Below, in pieces: positions 54,297-63,425 of a stretch of DNA of 64,000 bases (position 1 is its first letter; every line of letters starts with the position of its first letter). Origin of the DNA: Anaerolineales bacterium (lineage in GTDB: Bacteria > Chloroflexota > Anaerolineae > Anaerolineales > UBA4823); contig JANXBJ010000001.1 in the NCBI GenBank assembly GCA_025057645.1, forward strand, positions 430,357-494,356, read 5' to 3'. Made by a program: the position numbers and the translations under genes. Under the pieces are notes generated by a model. The model worked only from the letters and a program-made list of their open reading frames with translations, did not search any database and was not told where the DNA came from.

Positions 54297-54325
54297 ATTA
54301 TACTCAACCCCCTATCAAGTGTCAA
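54297..54325 (-). promoter_or_regulatory. Consensus promoter of hppA
   Basis: On the minus strand a perfect TTGACA, a 17-base spacer and a perfect TATAAT, 64 bases before the ATG. Confidence 0.9.
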
Positions 54326-54445
54326 TGAGAGTATCGTTTGCGAAGGAATAACTTCAGTTTATCAGACGCGCTTTGGGTGTTCCAAGCTGGCTGGAGAATT
54401 TTTTAGCAGAGAATATTAGTTTTTTATTAATTTCTCGTCAAATAC

Positions 54446-54475
54446 TTGACTTTGCCCCTGCTTTTAATGTATAAA
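54446..54475 (+). promoter_or_regulatory. Promoter of rpoD
   Basis: TTGACT, 18-base spacer, TATAAA. It gives an untranslated leader of about 155 bases before rpoD. Confidence 0.65.
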
Positions 54476-54638
54476 CTTTTGGAGCGAAAAAATAGCTGGT
54501 AGCGGTGGTTAGCGCAACTTGGCTATAAAAGGGGCACTGCTTCCGGTTGGATGCCGTGCTTTTTATATTATCCTGATAAGGCGTACGAACTTTAGGTCAA
54601 AATCGTTTAGCTTTAGTGAAAGGCTTGTTAGGTGAGAT
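54476..54638 (+). other. Untranslated leader of rpoD; non-coding interval 54234-54638
   Basis: The 405 bases between hppA and rpoD hold no credible gene. The left part has the hppA promoter, the AT-rich middle (54400-54480) the rpoD promoter, and the rest is an rpoD leader. A GCAC/GTGC pairing with a long loop (54534-54559) is followed by TTTTTA, but the stem is too short to call a terminator. I recognise no known leader RNA. Confidence 0.4.
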
Positions 54639-55865
54639 ATGGGCGCTATGCTAGATGAAAACCTGTTGAACCAACTCAGCGAAAGAGAAGATGAAGAGAG
54701 CAGTCCTATCGCGCGCTTAATCGAGTTGGGTCGACAGAAATCCTATGTCACGTTTGATGACATTCTCAGCTTCTTCCCAGAAGCCGAACAGGATGTCGAT
54801 CAACTCGAGGAAGCGTTCGCTGCGCTTTTGAGCGCAGGCATCCCCTACGTGGATGATGTCAGTTCAGTCGGGCCGACTGACGAAGAACTGGCCGAAGAAG
54901 AGAGCGCAGGGGATCTTAACTCGCACCTTGCACTCGAGGACGACTACCTAGCGAATATTGACACTGACGATACGATCGGTCTTTACCTAAAGGAGGTCGG
55001 TCGTGTGCCCTTGTTGACCGCCGAAGAGGAAGTAGAGTTGTCGCAGCGGATCGAGCGCGGTCGGCTTGCTCGTGAGGAGTTAGCGCGTGGAAATGTAAGC
55101 CCGAAGCGAAAAAAGGAATTGCAAGCCCTAATTGAGGATGGATGGGCTGCACGTGAGCACTTAATCACGGCAAATTCTCGCCTGGTAATTAGCGTGGCAA
55201 AGAAGTATATGGGGCGCGGAGTGCCGTTCCTCGACTTGATCCAGGAAGGGAACATCGGCTTGATCCGTGCTGCAAAGAAGTTCGACTACCGCCGTGGACA
55301 TAAATTCAGCACCTATGCGACTTGGTGGATCCGTCAAGCTGTTACGCGGGCAATTGCCGACCAAGGGCGTACGATCCGTGTGCCGGTTCATATGGGCGAT
55401 CAGATCAACAAACTGTTGCGGGTGCAACACCAGTTAACTCAGCGCTTAGGGCGCGAACCGACGGTGGAGGAATTAGCCGAAGCGCTTGACGTTCCACCGC
55501 AAAAGGTCGAAAATATGATCCAGGTAGCCCGGAGGCCGTTATCCTTGGAGACGCCGACTGACGATGAAGAGGACTCAGTTCTAGGCGATTTTATCCAGGA
55601 TGAGGAAGTCTCGGCACCCGATGAGACAGCCACCCATAACCTTTTGCGGGAGCACTTAGAGGAAATCTTGAACACACTCCCACCGCGCGAGGTGCGCATC
55701 CTACAATTGCGCTACGGCTTGTTGGATGGTCAAGCCTATACTCTAGAAGAGGTGGGCAGAAAAATGGGGGTTACCCGGGAACGGGTGCGTCAGATCGAGG
55801 CTCAAGCTCTGAGCCGCCTGCGTCATCCTTCGATCCGGCGGAAATTAAGAGAGTACTTGAGCTAA
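54639..55865 (+). CDS. rpoD: Primary RNA polymerase sigma factor (sigma-70, RpoD/SigA)
   Basis: The 408-residue protein has region 1.1 (residues about 1-75), then [21 protein letters not shown] (region 1.2, core [11 protein letters not shown]), region 2 with [26 protein letters not shown] (core [13 protein letters not shown]) and [13 protein letters not shown], region 3, and region 4 with [20 protein letters not shown] (core [11 protein letters not shown]). It directs general transcription, matching the TTGACA/TATAAT promoters in this window. It is shorter than the E. coli protein, lacking the large insert between regions 1 and 2. AGGTGA lies just before the ATG at 54639; a second ATG at 54648 is possible. 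Confidence 0.95.
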   Translation: MGAMLDENLLNQLSEREDEESSPIARLIELGRQKSYVTFDDILSFFPEAEQDVDQLEEAFAALLSAGIPYVDDVSSVGPTDEELAEEESAGDLNSHLALEDDYLANIDTDDTIGLYLKEVGRVPLLTAEEEVELSQRIERGRLAREELARGNVSPKRKKELQALIEDGWAAREHLITANSRLVISVAKKYMGRGVPFLDLIQEGNIGLIRAAKKFDYRRGHKFSTYATWWIRQAVTRAIADQGRTIRVPVHMGDQINKLLRVQHQLTQRLGREPTVEELAEALDVPPQKVENMIQVARRPLSLETPTDDEEDSVLGDFIQDEEVSAPDETATHNLLREHLEEILNTLPPREVRILQLRYGLLDGQAYTLEEVGRKMGVTRERVRQIEAQALSRLRHPSIRRKLREYLS

Positions 55866-55871
55866 GTGGAG

Positions 55872-55896
55872 GGCCGGCGAATCAAGCCGGCCTTTT
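55872..55896 (+). terminator. Rho-independent terminator after rpoD
   Basis: Perfect seven-base stem GGCCGGC / GCCGGCC, seven-base loop and four T residues, seven bases after the rpoD stop. Confidence 0.92.
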
Positions 55897-57476
55897 CATG
55901 GGGAGCTTTTCGCAAAGATCATCAAGCCATTGCTGCCGTAGATATCTGTGTCGATTGTCCGTAGTAGGTGATAGCGTTCGTGAAAATCTCTACTCTGAAG
56001 CAAGGTTTTTCTGCCATATACCTCAAGGATAACCACATAGTCGGGCAGGTAATCCAAGATAAGCTGGGTTGGAACAGCGTAATTGATCACATAGCTTTCC
56101 CTTTCCAATGGAAGGTAGCGCAAAGTGACTGGGGAATTCAGGCCAACGGTATCCAGGATGTTTGCGCCTGTTAGGTAGCCCAGCACGCCTACATCTCCGG
56201 CAGCAACCCAAAGTTCTGAAGATGGTCTCTTGAAGTGAGACCTTAAGAACAGCGCTGCTTCTTCGTAGTGGAGCTCGAGCTGGATGTAAGCCATCTCTGG
56301 GGCCGGTCGGTCAGGGCCGTGGGAAGGATGGAGTTTCCAAGCCGGGAGTATGAGCAGTGAAGGGATCACTAACGTGGGTAGGAATAAGGAGTGCGAAAGG
56401 TGTTGGGAGAAGTGGGGGAATTTTGAGCGGATCGAATAGGAAAGCCGCTGCCAAAGCGTAATGATCCCCATGAAAATGCACAGAAAGTAAAATGGGATTG
56501 GCGGTGTGAGATACCAGCGGAAAATCAAAGGATTCGCTACAGCAAACGCAATAAAGTAGAGCCAGGGAAACAGCGCTAATCCCAGAGCTCTTTTTGTGAG
56601 CCGTATCAATTGAATGCCTCCGAACAGGGCTAGAGAAGGGTAGAGAAATAATCCCACCCCGATTCCCCATTTGTCGAAGGTTCTATCCTCATGAAATGGG
56701 GTTGCGTAGTGTTGTAGCAGGCGAATTAGGGCGCTGTTGGGAGGTAAATGGTAGGCAAGTGCCTTCGCAGCAATGGAGTTCGGCAAGAAAGTGCCGAAGT
56801 AGAAGTGTGCGAAGGTCAACCATGCTATGGAGGGAAGAGCGAAGGTAAGCGCCGTGCGCGCAAAGCTCCCAAGAACTCTCGGTTGATTGTCACTTGCTTT
56901 GAGTGCATTCCAAGTGTTAAGGGCAAAATCGAGCATCAACGGAAGGAGGAGCAGCAAAGCATCGGGGCGGGTAAGGAAGGCCAGCGCCGCCAAAAGAGCA
57001 GCCACTTCAAACCATTCATTAACATAAGTGTAGCAGGTGGAGAGCAACAGAAGGACGTAGAGGCTGGTCTCCAAGCCGCCGATGGAAAATGTAACGCTAA
57101 AGGGTGCAAGAGCGAAGGCTAGAGCAGAAGAGAGCCCTAGAGTGTTGCAACCGAGCTTCTTCCCAAGCTGGTATAAAATGCCACAGCTAAGACTATCGAG
57201 AAGCGCGTTCAAACTATATGAAAGGAGAGGAAAATCTGCGTTGAGGCCACCGAAGGGCAAGGAGAGGAGGACAAGCAATAAAGTATAGAGAGGCGTGGTG
57301 GTCCCCAACACGCGTTCACCAGGGTTGAACACAAAGCCATTCCCCGCTAAAATATTCCTCGAGTAACGGTAGGTAATGTAGGCGTCGTCAATGATCCTCG
57401 GGCCGGCATTAATTCTTAAGAAAAATGCTAGCAGCGCAATTGCTAATGGCAAGGTCTTCAACGCTAATCTACGCAT
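55896..57476 (-). CDS. GT-C family membrane glycosyltransferase-like protein
   Basis: The 526-residue protein has about ten membrane helices. The first loop carries IIDDAYITYRYSRN with the acidic pair expected of GT-C enzymes using polyprenyl-phosphate sugars, followed by NPGERVLGTTTPLYT. The last 120 residues form an extracytoplasmic domain (LWVAAGDVGVLGYLTGANILD core GDVGVLGYL). The acceptor is unknown. It points away from the following gene; the 99-base gap to it at 57576 could hold divergent promoters, though I see no strong one. It converges on rpoD. Confidence 0.75.
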   Translation of the reverse strand: MRRLALKTLPLAIALLAFFLRINAGPRIIDDAYITYRYSRNILAGNGFVFNPGERVLGTTTPLYTLLLVLLSLPFGGLNADFPLLSYSLNALLDSLSCGILYQLGKKLGCNTLGLSSALAFALAPFSVTFSIGGLETSLYVLLLLSTCYTYVNEWFEVAALLAALAFLTRPDALLLLLPLMLDFALNTWNALKASDNQPRVLGSFARTALTFALPSIAWLTFAHFYFGTFLPNSIAAKALAYHLPPNSALIRLLQHYATPFHEDRTFDKWGIGVGLFLYPSLALFGGIQLIRLTKRALGLALFPWLYFIAFAVANPLIFRWYLTPPIPFYFLCIFMGIITLWQRLSYSIRSKFPHFSQHLSHSLFLPTLVIPSLLILPAWKLHPSHGPDRPAPEMAYIQLELHYEEAALFLRSHFKRPSSELWVAAGDVGVLGYLTGANILDTVGLNSPVTLRYLPLERESYVINYAVPTQLILDYLPDYVVILEVYGRKTLLQSRDFHERYHLLRTIDTDIYGSNGLMIFAKSSP

Positions 57477-57575
57477 GGCGGAGTCATTCCCAGTGTTGTT
57501 CGTCTCTCATTATAAGCTAAGTGGATTGGGGTTCCTGGAAACAAGATCACAGGCTATTACCCAAACGGGGGTGGG

Positions 57576-59066
57576 ATGAGTTACAAGCGGATGGTTGCGT
57601 GGGTAAGTATACTGCTTGTTTACATGATGGCGGCTCGGAACGCTCTCGATGCAGACACGTGGTGGCACTTGAGAGCCGGCCGTTGGATGATCGAAAACCG
57701 AGCGATCTTGACCAAAGACCTTTTCTCGTACACCCGATATGGAGCCGAGTGGCGCTACCCTGGCTGGTTGATTGAAATCCCAATGGCCTTGGTTGAAGCA
57801 AAGACCGGCTTGGGGGGAGTAAACCTTTTTAGTGGGTTGATTATTACAATTACTTTTGCCTTCGTCTATGCGACCATTCGCGGTACTAGTTTGGGGCGAG
57901 CTTTTCTAACCATTCTTGCTGCCATAGTAAGCGCAATCTACTGGTCGGCGCGCCCTCATTTGGTCACGCTTCTTTTTACTGCAGTGTTTTTATATGTGTT
58001 TGAAAGGGCTGTCGAAAAAAGCTTTTTTGGAGTTAGAAAGTTCCTTTGGGGGATTTTGCCGGTCTTGATGTTCTGTTGGGTCAATATGCATGGTGGCTTT
58101 ATTGTAGGGTTTCTTCTCTGGGGCATTTATTTCCTTGAGGCATTCATCAACCGTCTCGTTAGGCTATGGAGGAACTCCTGGCAGGAGACAGGGATGCGCC
58201 GTGACGCAGATTTGTTGAGCCTCTTCGTTTGCGGAATGTTCATGGGGCTAGTTGCTCTCTTTAGCCCATTGGGTTGGCGAGTCTTTCTTTACCCCTTCCA
58301 AACCGTTTCAATTCGGATACTCGGAGAGTATATCCAAGAATGGCAATCTCCAGATTTTCATTCTCTCTCTGCGCAACCCTTCATTTGGTTATTAGTGCTG
58401 GTGATCGGCTCCGCTGCGTTTTCGCGTAAGCCGTGGCTGTTCCGGCATACTGTAATGATAGTAGTGTTTCTTTACATGGCATTGTTGGCTGGCAGGAATT
58501 TGGCGCTATTCGCTCTGGTAGCTCCTTTGCCGATTGCAAGGGCATTTGAAGGACTTCATATTAGGGAAACTCTTGCAGCGTATTTTCCCAAGAGCTTAGG
58601 GAAACCACTCGAAAAACCTGCCCAAGATCGTCCGGTGCTCAATTGGTTAATAGTGAGCTTGGTTTTTTTAGGGTGTACTTATCGATCCTTTCTGGCTTGG
58701 TCTCCGCAAACTGTGGCAACGGACATGAAGGGGTTTTACCCCTTAGGTGCTGTAGAGCACCTAAAGGAAACTCGGCCTCAAGGGCGGTTGTTTAACAGTT
58801 ACAATTGGGGAGCTTATCTATTGTGGGCGCTTCCGGAATATCCGGTTTTCGTAGATGGGCGGACGGATTTGTATGGAGATCAGATTCTTGAGCAGTGGCT
58901 GCAGCTGGTTCAATTGAGAGAGGGATGGGAGCAGGTTATAGAACGATGGCAAATTCGTGTTATCCTAATGGAGAGAGAGTGGGTGGCGGCAAAGTATCTG
59001 ACGCAAACCGGCTGGTGTCTGAGTTATCAAGATGAGGTGGCGTTAGTCTTGGAAAAATGTCCATAG
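57576..59066 (+). CDS. Multi-pass membrane protein, GT-C-like (DADTWWHL type)
   Basis: The 496-residue protein has about eleven membrane helices. Its first loop has ALDADTWWHLRAGRWM, an acidic motif in the place typical of GT-C transferases, and the C-terminal soluble domain has LFNSYNWGAYLLWALPEYPVF (core NSYNWGAYLLW) and VDGRTDLYGD, a pattern of a known but uncharacterised bacterial membrane-protein family. Function is inferred only from topology and from neighbours. The end overlaps the SDR epimerase gene by ten bases. Confidence 0.7.
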   Translation: MSYKRMVAWVSILLVYMMAARNALDADTWWHLRAGRWMIENRAILTKDLFSYTRYGAEWRYPGWLIEIPMALVEAKTGLGGVNLFSGLIITITFAFVYATIRGTSLGRAFLTILAAIVSAIYWSARPHLVTLLFTAVFLYVFERAVEKSFFGVRKFLWGILPVLMFCWVNMHGGFIVGFLLWGIYFLEAFINRLVRLWRNSWQETGMRRDADLLSLFVCGMFMGLVALFSPLGWRVFLYPFQTVSIRILGEYIQEWQSPDFHSLSAQPFIWLLVLVIGSAAFSRKPWLFRHTVMIVVFLYMALLAGRNLALFALVAPLPIARAFEGLHIRETLAAYFPKSLGKPLEKPAQDRPVLNWLIVSLVFLGCTYRSFLAWSPQTVATDMKGFYPLGAVEHLKETRPQGRLFNSYNWGAYLLWALPEYPVFVDGRTDLYGDQILEQWLQLVQLREGWEQVIERWQIRVILMEREWVAAKYLTQTGWCLSYQDEVALVLEKCP

Positions 59067-60109
59067 CCGCACCTGTTCTTTACCCCAATGCTAATCCCAG
59101 GCGCATCTTGATCACGGGAGGGGCAGGGTTCATTGGCTCCCACTTAGCTGAAGCGCTTCTGGATCGGGGTCACTCCGTGGTTGTCATCGATGACCTCTCG
59201 ACAGGAAAGTTTGAAAATATCGCTCACCTCTGCCAACACCCACGGTTTCGCTTTACGATGGACTCGATCATGAACGAAATGGTGTTGGATCGGTTGGTCA
59301 GCGAATGCGATGTGATCTTTCATCTAGCTGCGGCTGTCGGTGTGAAGTTAATTGTCGATCAGCCGGTGAGGACTATTGAGACGAATGTGAACGGCACTAT
59401 TGCGGTTTTGCGAGCCGCCGTGCGCTATCGGGCGAAAGTGCTAATTGCCTCAACCTCTGAGGTTTATGGCAAAGGAAACCGGGTGCCGTTTTCGGAGGAG
59501 GACGAGTTAGTGCTTGGCCCTACCTCTCGCAGCCGCTGGTCTTACGCCGCATCGAAAATAATTGCCGAGTTTTTGGCCCTAGCTTACCATCGAGAGAAGG
59601 GTTTGCCGGTTGTTGTTATGCGACTATTCAATACCATAGGACCACGCCAGAGCGGCGAGTACGGAATGGTGGTTCCTCGATTTATTCGGCAGGCTTTAGC
59701 CGGCGAGCCTATTACAGTGTATGGGAATGGTAACCAGACGCGCTGTTTTTTACACGTCAAGGATGCAATCGGCGCTATGATTGCTCTGGCGGATTCCTCC
59801 GAAGCCTTGGGAAACGTTTATAATATCGGCTCCCAGGAGGAAATCTCCATCAAGGGGCTAGCCGAATTAATCTTAAGCGTCATTGATGAACTGAGAGAGC
59901 AGGGCAGACTTGCACCTCCCTCTACGAAGCAGGAACAAAGGATAATTTTTATCCCTTATGACCAAGCATATGCTCTGGGTTTTGAAGACTTGATGCGTCG
60001 AGTGCCGGATATCACTAGGATTCAGAAGACCATTGGCTGGTCTCCACAGACCTGTCTGAGAGATACGATCCTAGATATTGTTACCCAAGAGTTCCTTTCT
60101 CAGCGCTAA
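59057..60109 (+). CDS. NAD-dependent sugar epimerase/dehydratase (extended SDR family)
   Basis: The 350-residue protein has the NAD loop RILITGGAGFIGSHL, DDLSTGK, HLAAAVGV, the catalytic Ser-Thr-Ser-Glu region STSEVYGKG, and YAASK with the catalytic Tyr and Lys, then NTIGPRQSG. It is in the UDP-glucuronate decarboxylase / UDP-glucose epimerase / dTDP-sugar dehydratase group; the precise nucleotide sugar cannot be read from the sequence. GGAAAA precedes the ATG, which overlaps the previous gene, so it likely supplies a sugar to the surrounding GT-C proteins. Confidence 0.85.
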   Translation: MSIAAPVLYPNANPRRILITGGAGFIGSHLAEALLDRGHSVVVIDDLSTGKFENIAHLCQHPRFRFTMDSIMNEMVLDRLVSECDVIFHLAAAVGVKLIVDQPVRTIETNVNGTIAVLRAAVRYRAKVLIASTSEVYGKGNRVPFSEEDELVLGPTSRSRWSYAASKIIAEFLALAYHREKGLPVVVMRLFNTIGPRQSGEYGMVVPRFIRQALAGEPITVYGNGNQTRCFLHVKDAIGAMIALADSSEALGNVYNIGSQEEISIKGLAELILSVIDELREQGRLAPPSTKQEQRIIFIPYDQAYALGFEDLMRRVPDITRIQKTIGWSPQTCLRDTILDIVTQEFLSQR

Positions 60110-60127
60110 GCGGAGAAGAACGTCAAC

Positions 60128-61372
60128 TTGAAGCGACACACACGGTTACTCTTTGAGATTCTAATCCTTGGCTTTGTTTTAGCTGCAATTGGGGGACTGT
60201 ATTGGATCAATTTAGTATATTCTCGACAGCAACCTGGAGGAAATGATTTCCTAGCGCGGTGGATGGGGGCAAGGTATTGGTTGATTGAGGGGATTAGTCC
60301 CTATGACGAACAAGTCAGTCTGGCTACGCAAATTGCCATTTACGGCAGACCAGCAGATAGGACAAAGGGAGAGGACATTGCTCATTTCGTCTACCCCCTG
60401 CCGGTGATGATTTTTATTGCTCCATTTGCTTTCTTCGAATATACTGTCGCCCGTGCCTTGTGGATGACTTTTCTCGAGCTATGCGTTATTGGGTTAGCCT
60501 TTCTCAGCTTCCGTTTATCAGCGTGGCAACCGTCTCCTCTGAAGTTAGGTCTGTTTGTTTTGGTTTTCACACTTGGCTACTACAGCGTGCGGGCGATTAT
60601 TCTTGGGCAATATGCTGTTGTCAACGCACTTCTGATCCTTTTTTCCTTACTCGCTATTAGGCGGAAAAGCGACTTCGTAGCCGGCTTCTTGATTGCCCTA
60701 AGTCTGTGCAAACCCCAGATGGTCTTTCTCTTCGTGCCCTTTGTCCTCATCTGGGCGTGGTCGCAGAGAAGATGGGACATCTTTGGGGGGTTTTTTGGCG
60801 GAGGGGGTCTTATTCTAGCAATCTCATTGATGTTTCTTCCTGATTGGCCTATTCAAATGTTGCGTCAGGTTATGGACTACCCAGCCTATACACGAGAGAG
60901 CTCTCCAATTTCGATCTTGGCCAGCTTGACCCCGGGCGTAAAACGTCAGATTGAATGGATTCTCTATAGTGGACTCTTGGGCTATTTATTGCTTGAGTGG
61001 GGGCTGGCGTGGAAGAAGGAGTATGCTCATTTTCTATGGGTTGCTTTGCTAACACTGCTCGTTAGCAACCTTGTTGCATATCGCACAGCAACAACCCACT
61101 ATCTTGTGCTTTACCCAGCCCTAGCACTCATCTTTCGTGTGCTCGAAGAAAGGTGGCGTGATCTGGGTCGAGGGTTAGTTTGGATCGTGATGCTAGTGTG
61201 GTTCATTGGTTCTTGGCTTTTGTTCTTTAGTACGGTGCAGGGCAATCAGGAGAGCGATGTAATGTTTTTACCTTTTCCCTTTTTGACTTTACTTGGGCTG
61301 TGGTGGATCCGCTGGTGGCAAGTGCGCCCGCCAGTTACAGAGTTGCAGGTGATTCGCAATAAAGTGGATTAA
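60128..61372 (+). CDS. GT87-like (DUF2029) membrane mannosyltransferase-type protein
   Basis: The 414-residue protein has about ten membrane helices. GGNDFLARWMGARYWLIEGISPYDE (core GGNDFLARW, GISPYD) after the first helix is the DUF2029/GT87 signature; in mycobacteria GT87 enzymes add mannose from polyprenyl-phosphate mannose to lipoglycans. ALSLCKPQM in the middle helices is also typical. The start is TTG at 60128 with GGAGAAGAA upstream. It lies 18 bases after the epimerase gene. Confidence 0.78.
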   Translation: MKRHTRLLFEILILGFVLAAIGGLYWINLVYSRQQPGGNDFLARWMGARYWLIEGISPYDEQVSLATQIAIYGRPADRTKGEDIAHFVYPLPVMIFIAPFAFFEYTVARALWMTFLELCVIGLAFLSFRLSAWQPSPLKLGLFVLVFTLGYYSVRAIILGQYAVVNALLILFSLLAIRRKSDFVAGFLIALSLCKPQMVFLFVPFVLIWAWSQRRWDIFGGFFGGGGLILAISLMFLPDWPIQMLRQVMDYPAYTRESSPISILASLTPGVKRQIEWILYSGLLGYLLLEWGLAWKKEYAHFLWVALLTLLVSNLVAYRTATTHYLVLYPALALIFRVLEERWRDLGRGLVWIVMLVWFIGSWLLFFSTVQGNQESDVMFLPFPFLTLLGLWWIRWWQVRPPVTELQVIRNKVD

Positions 61373-61397
61373 ACCTCGGGAAAGGCTTGCGTAGTAG

Positions 61398-63425
61398 ATG
61401 GCGAGATACCCGATAAAGAGCTCCCTAGTGGTGATTGCGTTACTGGCCTGGATAGCATTTGTTCTCGGGGGCTACTACCTATACCACAAACCGTTTGCCC
61501 TTGAGCAATTATTGGTCTGGACTAGAGCTGCTTACCAAACGGTTGTTTGTGCGGCGATCCTCCTCAGCGCCGGAGGGCTTGGAGTAGAAATTCTCTCTCG
61601 CCTCGGTTTCGGGGAAAAGCTTTCAATCACCAAATCCACAGGGCTTGGCTTGGGAGTACTAGCCACAGTTTTTCTGGGTCTTGGCTCGATCTTAGGAGTG
61701 CGCTGGTTCTTCTCAATTTTTCTGCTTGGAGCTGTGTGGATTGCGTGCCGGCGTTCAATTCGACGTTGGTTAGAAGGACTTGGCCAAGTGATCTTAGAGA
61801 TCGCTCCTCAAAATCGTTATGCGTCTATTCTCGCTGCCTTGCTTCTCCTCCTCTTGCTGTGCAGTTGGCTAGTGGCTCTCTCTCCGCCGATTGCATTTGA
61901 TGCCCTTGTTTATCATCTTTCTTTGCCGCTCCAATATTTGGAACAGAGTAGGTTTCACTATATCCCTTCAAATGTCTTTTGGGGGATGCCTCAACTCGGG
62001 GAGATGCTCTACACTTTTGCGATGAGCCTGGCCGGACTAGAAGCTGGAGCTGCGTTGGGATGGTTTTTGGGATGTTTTGCGCTCTTGGGGCTTGCCGAGA
62101 TATTGCGAAGTCATCTTTCTCGTCCGGAGCTTTGGGTCACATTATCGACATCCCTTAGTGGATTTACCTTTGTTGAGAGTTTAGCCTGGGCTTATGTGGA
62201 TTGGATCACCTTCTTCTGGGGGGTGTGTGTCCTTTTTGCTTTGAAAGAGGCCTTTGTAGAAAGGCCGCATCAAAATGTTCTTCTCGCCGGGGTATTTTCT
62301 GGGTTTGCGCTGGGAACGAAGTATACCGCAGGGGTAATCGCAGTCGCTGCAGCGTTTGCCATTGTATTTTTGCTTCCTCAAACAGTGAAGCCGACTGGCG
62401 AAGCGCAACAACCTTTGAGCGCAACCTGGTCTTCTAAGGTAGGAACTCTACTTCTATTCATTTTTGCCCTACTCACCGTTTCTTTTCCGTGGTGGCTCAA
62501 GAATCTTCTGGCTGTTGGGCAGCCTTTTTATCCTCTTTTGTTCCCCGCAGGGGAGATGAGTGCCCTGCGGATCGGTTTCTATGCCGGGCTACAACCTTGG
62601 GGAAGCTGGTGGACTTCTCTCCTGTTGCCGTTTTCCGCCACTTTTTTAGGCGTGGAGGGCAAAGAGGGATTTAGTGCGAGCATTGGGCCGTTGTTTTTAT
62701 TACTGGTGCCGTTCTCCTTTCTTCCTGCCGAGGCGGGAGATCTCGACCGGAAATTGATTCGTTTGAGCGCCCTCTTTGGGTTGGTGGGTTGGTTATTTTG
62801 GGGAATTGGGGCACGTCTTGCAGGATATCTGATCCAGACGCGGTTGTATTGGTCGATCATGCCCAGTTTAGCCATCCTCTCCGGCTTTGGGTATCGGAAG
62901 CTTCATGCGCTTGACTTTAAGCCTGTGCGTATCTGGTTTGTGGCGAACGGCGTTGTGCTAATGGTTATAGTCTTGACCACTGTCGAAGTTTTGACCTCAA
63001 CAGTGCAGAAAAGGGTCCTTGAATACATTGCTGGCCGAATTGATGCTCAAGCCTACCTAACTCACAACCTAGGGTGGCACATTGTCGCCGCCCAGTGGGT
63101 CAGGCAATTGGGAGGAGCGGGCTCGACCCTGCTCCTTTTCGAGCCACGCAGTCTCTATTGCTTGCCAAATTGTGAAAGTGATGAGCTTCTCGATGAGTGG
63201 TTTGTTGTCGCTCAAGATCCCTCCAATGCTCCTGAAAAGGTTATTCGAGCTTGGAAAGAACGTGGGTTTCAGCGCGTTTTGATCTTTCGCCAAGGCGCAG
63301 AGTTTTTGCAAAAGAGCGATCAGCGTTATCCGGCCGCTCAGTGGAAGCTTTTTGAGCGAGTGGTTGCACAACTCCCTAAGGAACAAGATTTTGGTGGCGC
63401 CTATTCGTTGTATACACTCCCATGA
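61398..63425 (+). CDS. Large GT-C-like membrane protein
   Basis: The 675-residue protein has about thirteen membrane helices. After the first five, a loop has APPI-like LSPPIAFDALVYHLSLPLQYLE (core FDALVYHL), a GT-C type acidic loop with a following YIPSNVFWGMPQLGEMLY. The C-terminal ~150 residues are an extracytoplasmic domain. This architecture is seen in uncharacterised glycosyltransferases of Chloroflexota. The start at 61398 is 25 bases after the previous stop; the stop overlaps the next ATG (ATGA). Confidence 0.7.
   Translation: MARYPIKSSLVVIALLAWIAFVLGGYYLYHKPFALEQLLVWTRAAYQTVVCAAILLSAGGLGVEILSRLGFGEKLSITKSTGLGLGVLATVFLGLGSILGVRWFFSIFLLGAVWIACRRSIRRWLEGLGQVILEIAPQNRYASILAALLLLLLLCSWLVALSPPIAFDALVYHLSLPLQYLEQSRFHYIPSNVFWGMPQLGEMLYTFAMSLAGLEAGAALGWFLGCFALLGLAEILRSHLSRPELWVTLSTSLSGFTFVESLAWAYVDWITFFWGVCVLFALKEAFVERPHQNVLLAGVFSGFALGTKYTAGVIAVAAAFAIVFLLPQTVKPTGEAQQPLSATWSSKVGTLLLFIFALLTVSFPWWLKNLLAVGQPFYPLLFPAGEMSALRIGFYAGLQPWGSWWTSLLLPFSATFLGVEGKEGFSASIGPLFLLLVPFSFLPAEAGDLDRKLIRLSALFGLVGWLFWGIGARLAGYLIQTRLYWSIMPSLAILSGFGYRKLHALDFKPVRIWFVANGVVLMVIVLTTVEVLTSTVQKRVLEYIAGRIDAQAYLTHNLGWHIVAAQWVRQLGGAGSTLLLFEPRSLYCLPNCESDELLDEWFVVAQDPSNAPEKVIRAWKERGFQRVLIFRQGAEFLQKSDQRYPAAQWKLFERVVAQLPKEQDFGGAYSLYTLP

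Noticed and set aside
54534-54565. Hairpin with T run in the rpoD leader as a terminator
   Set aside because: The stem is only four base pairs with an 18-base loop.
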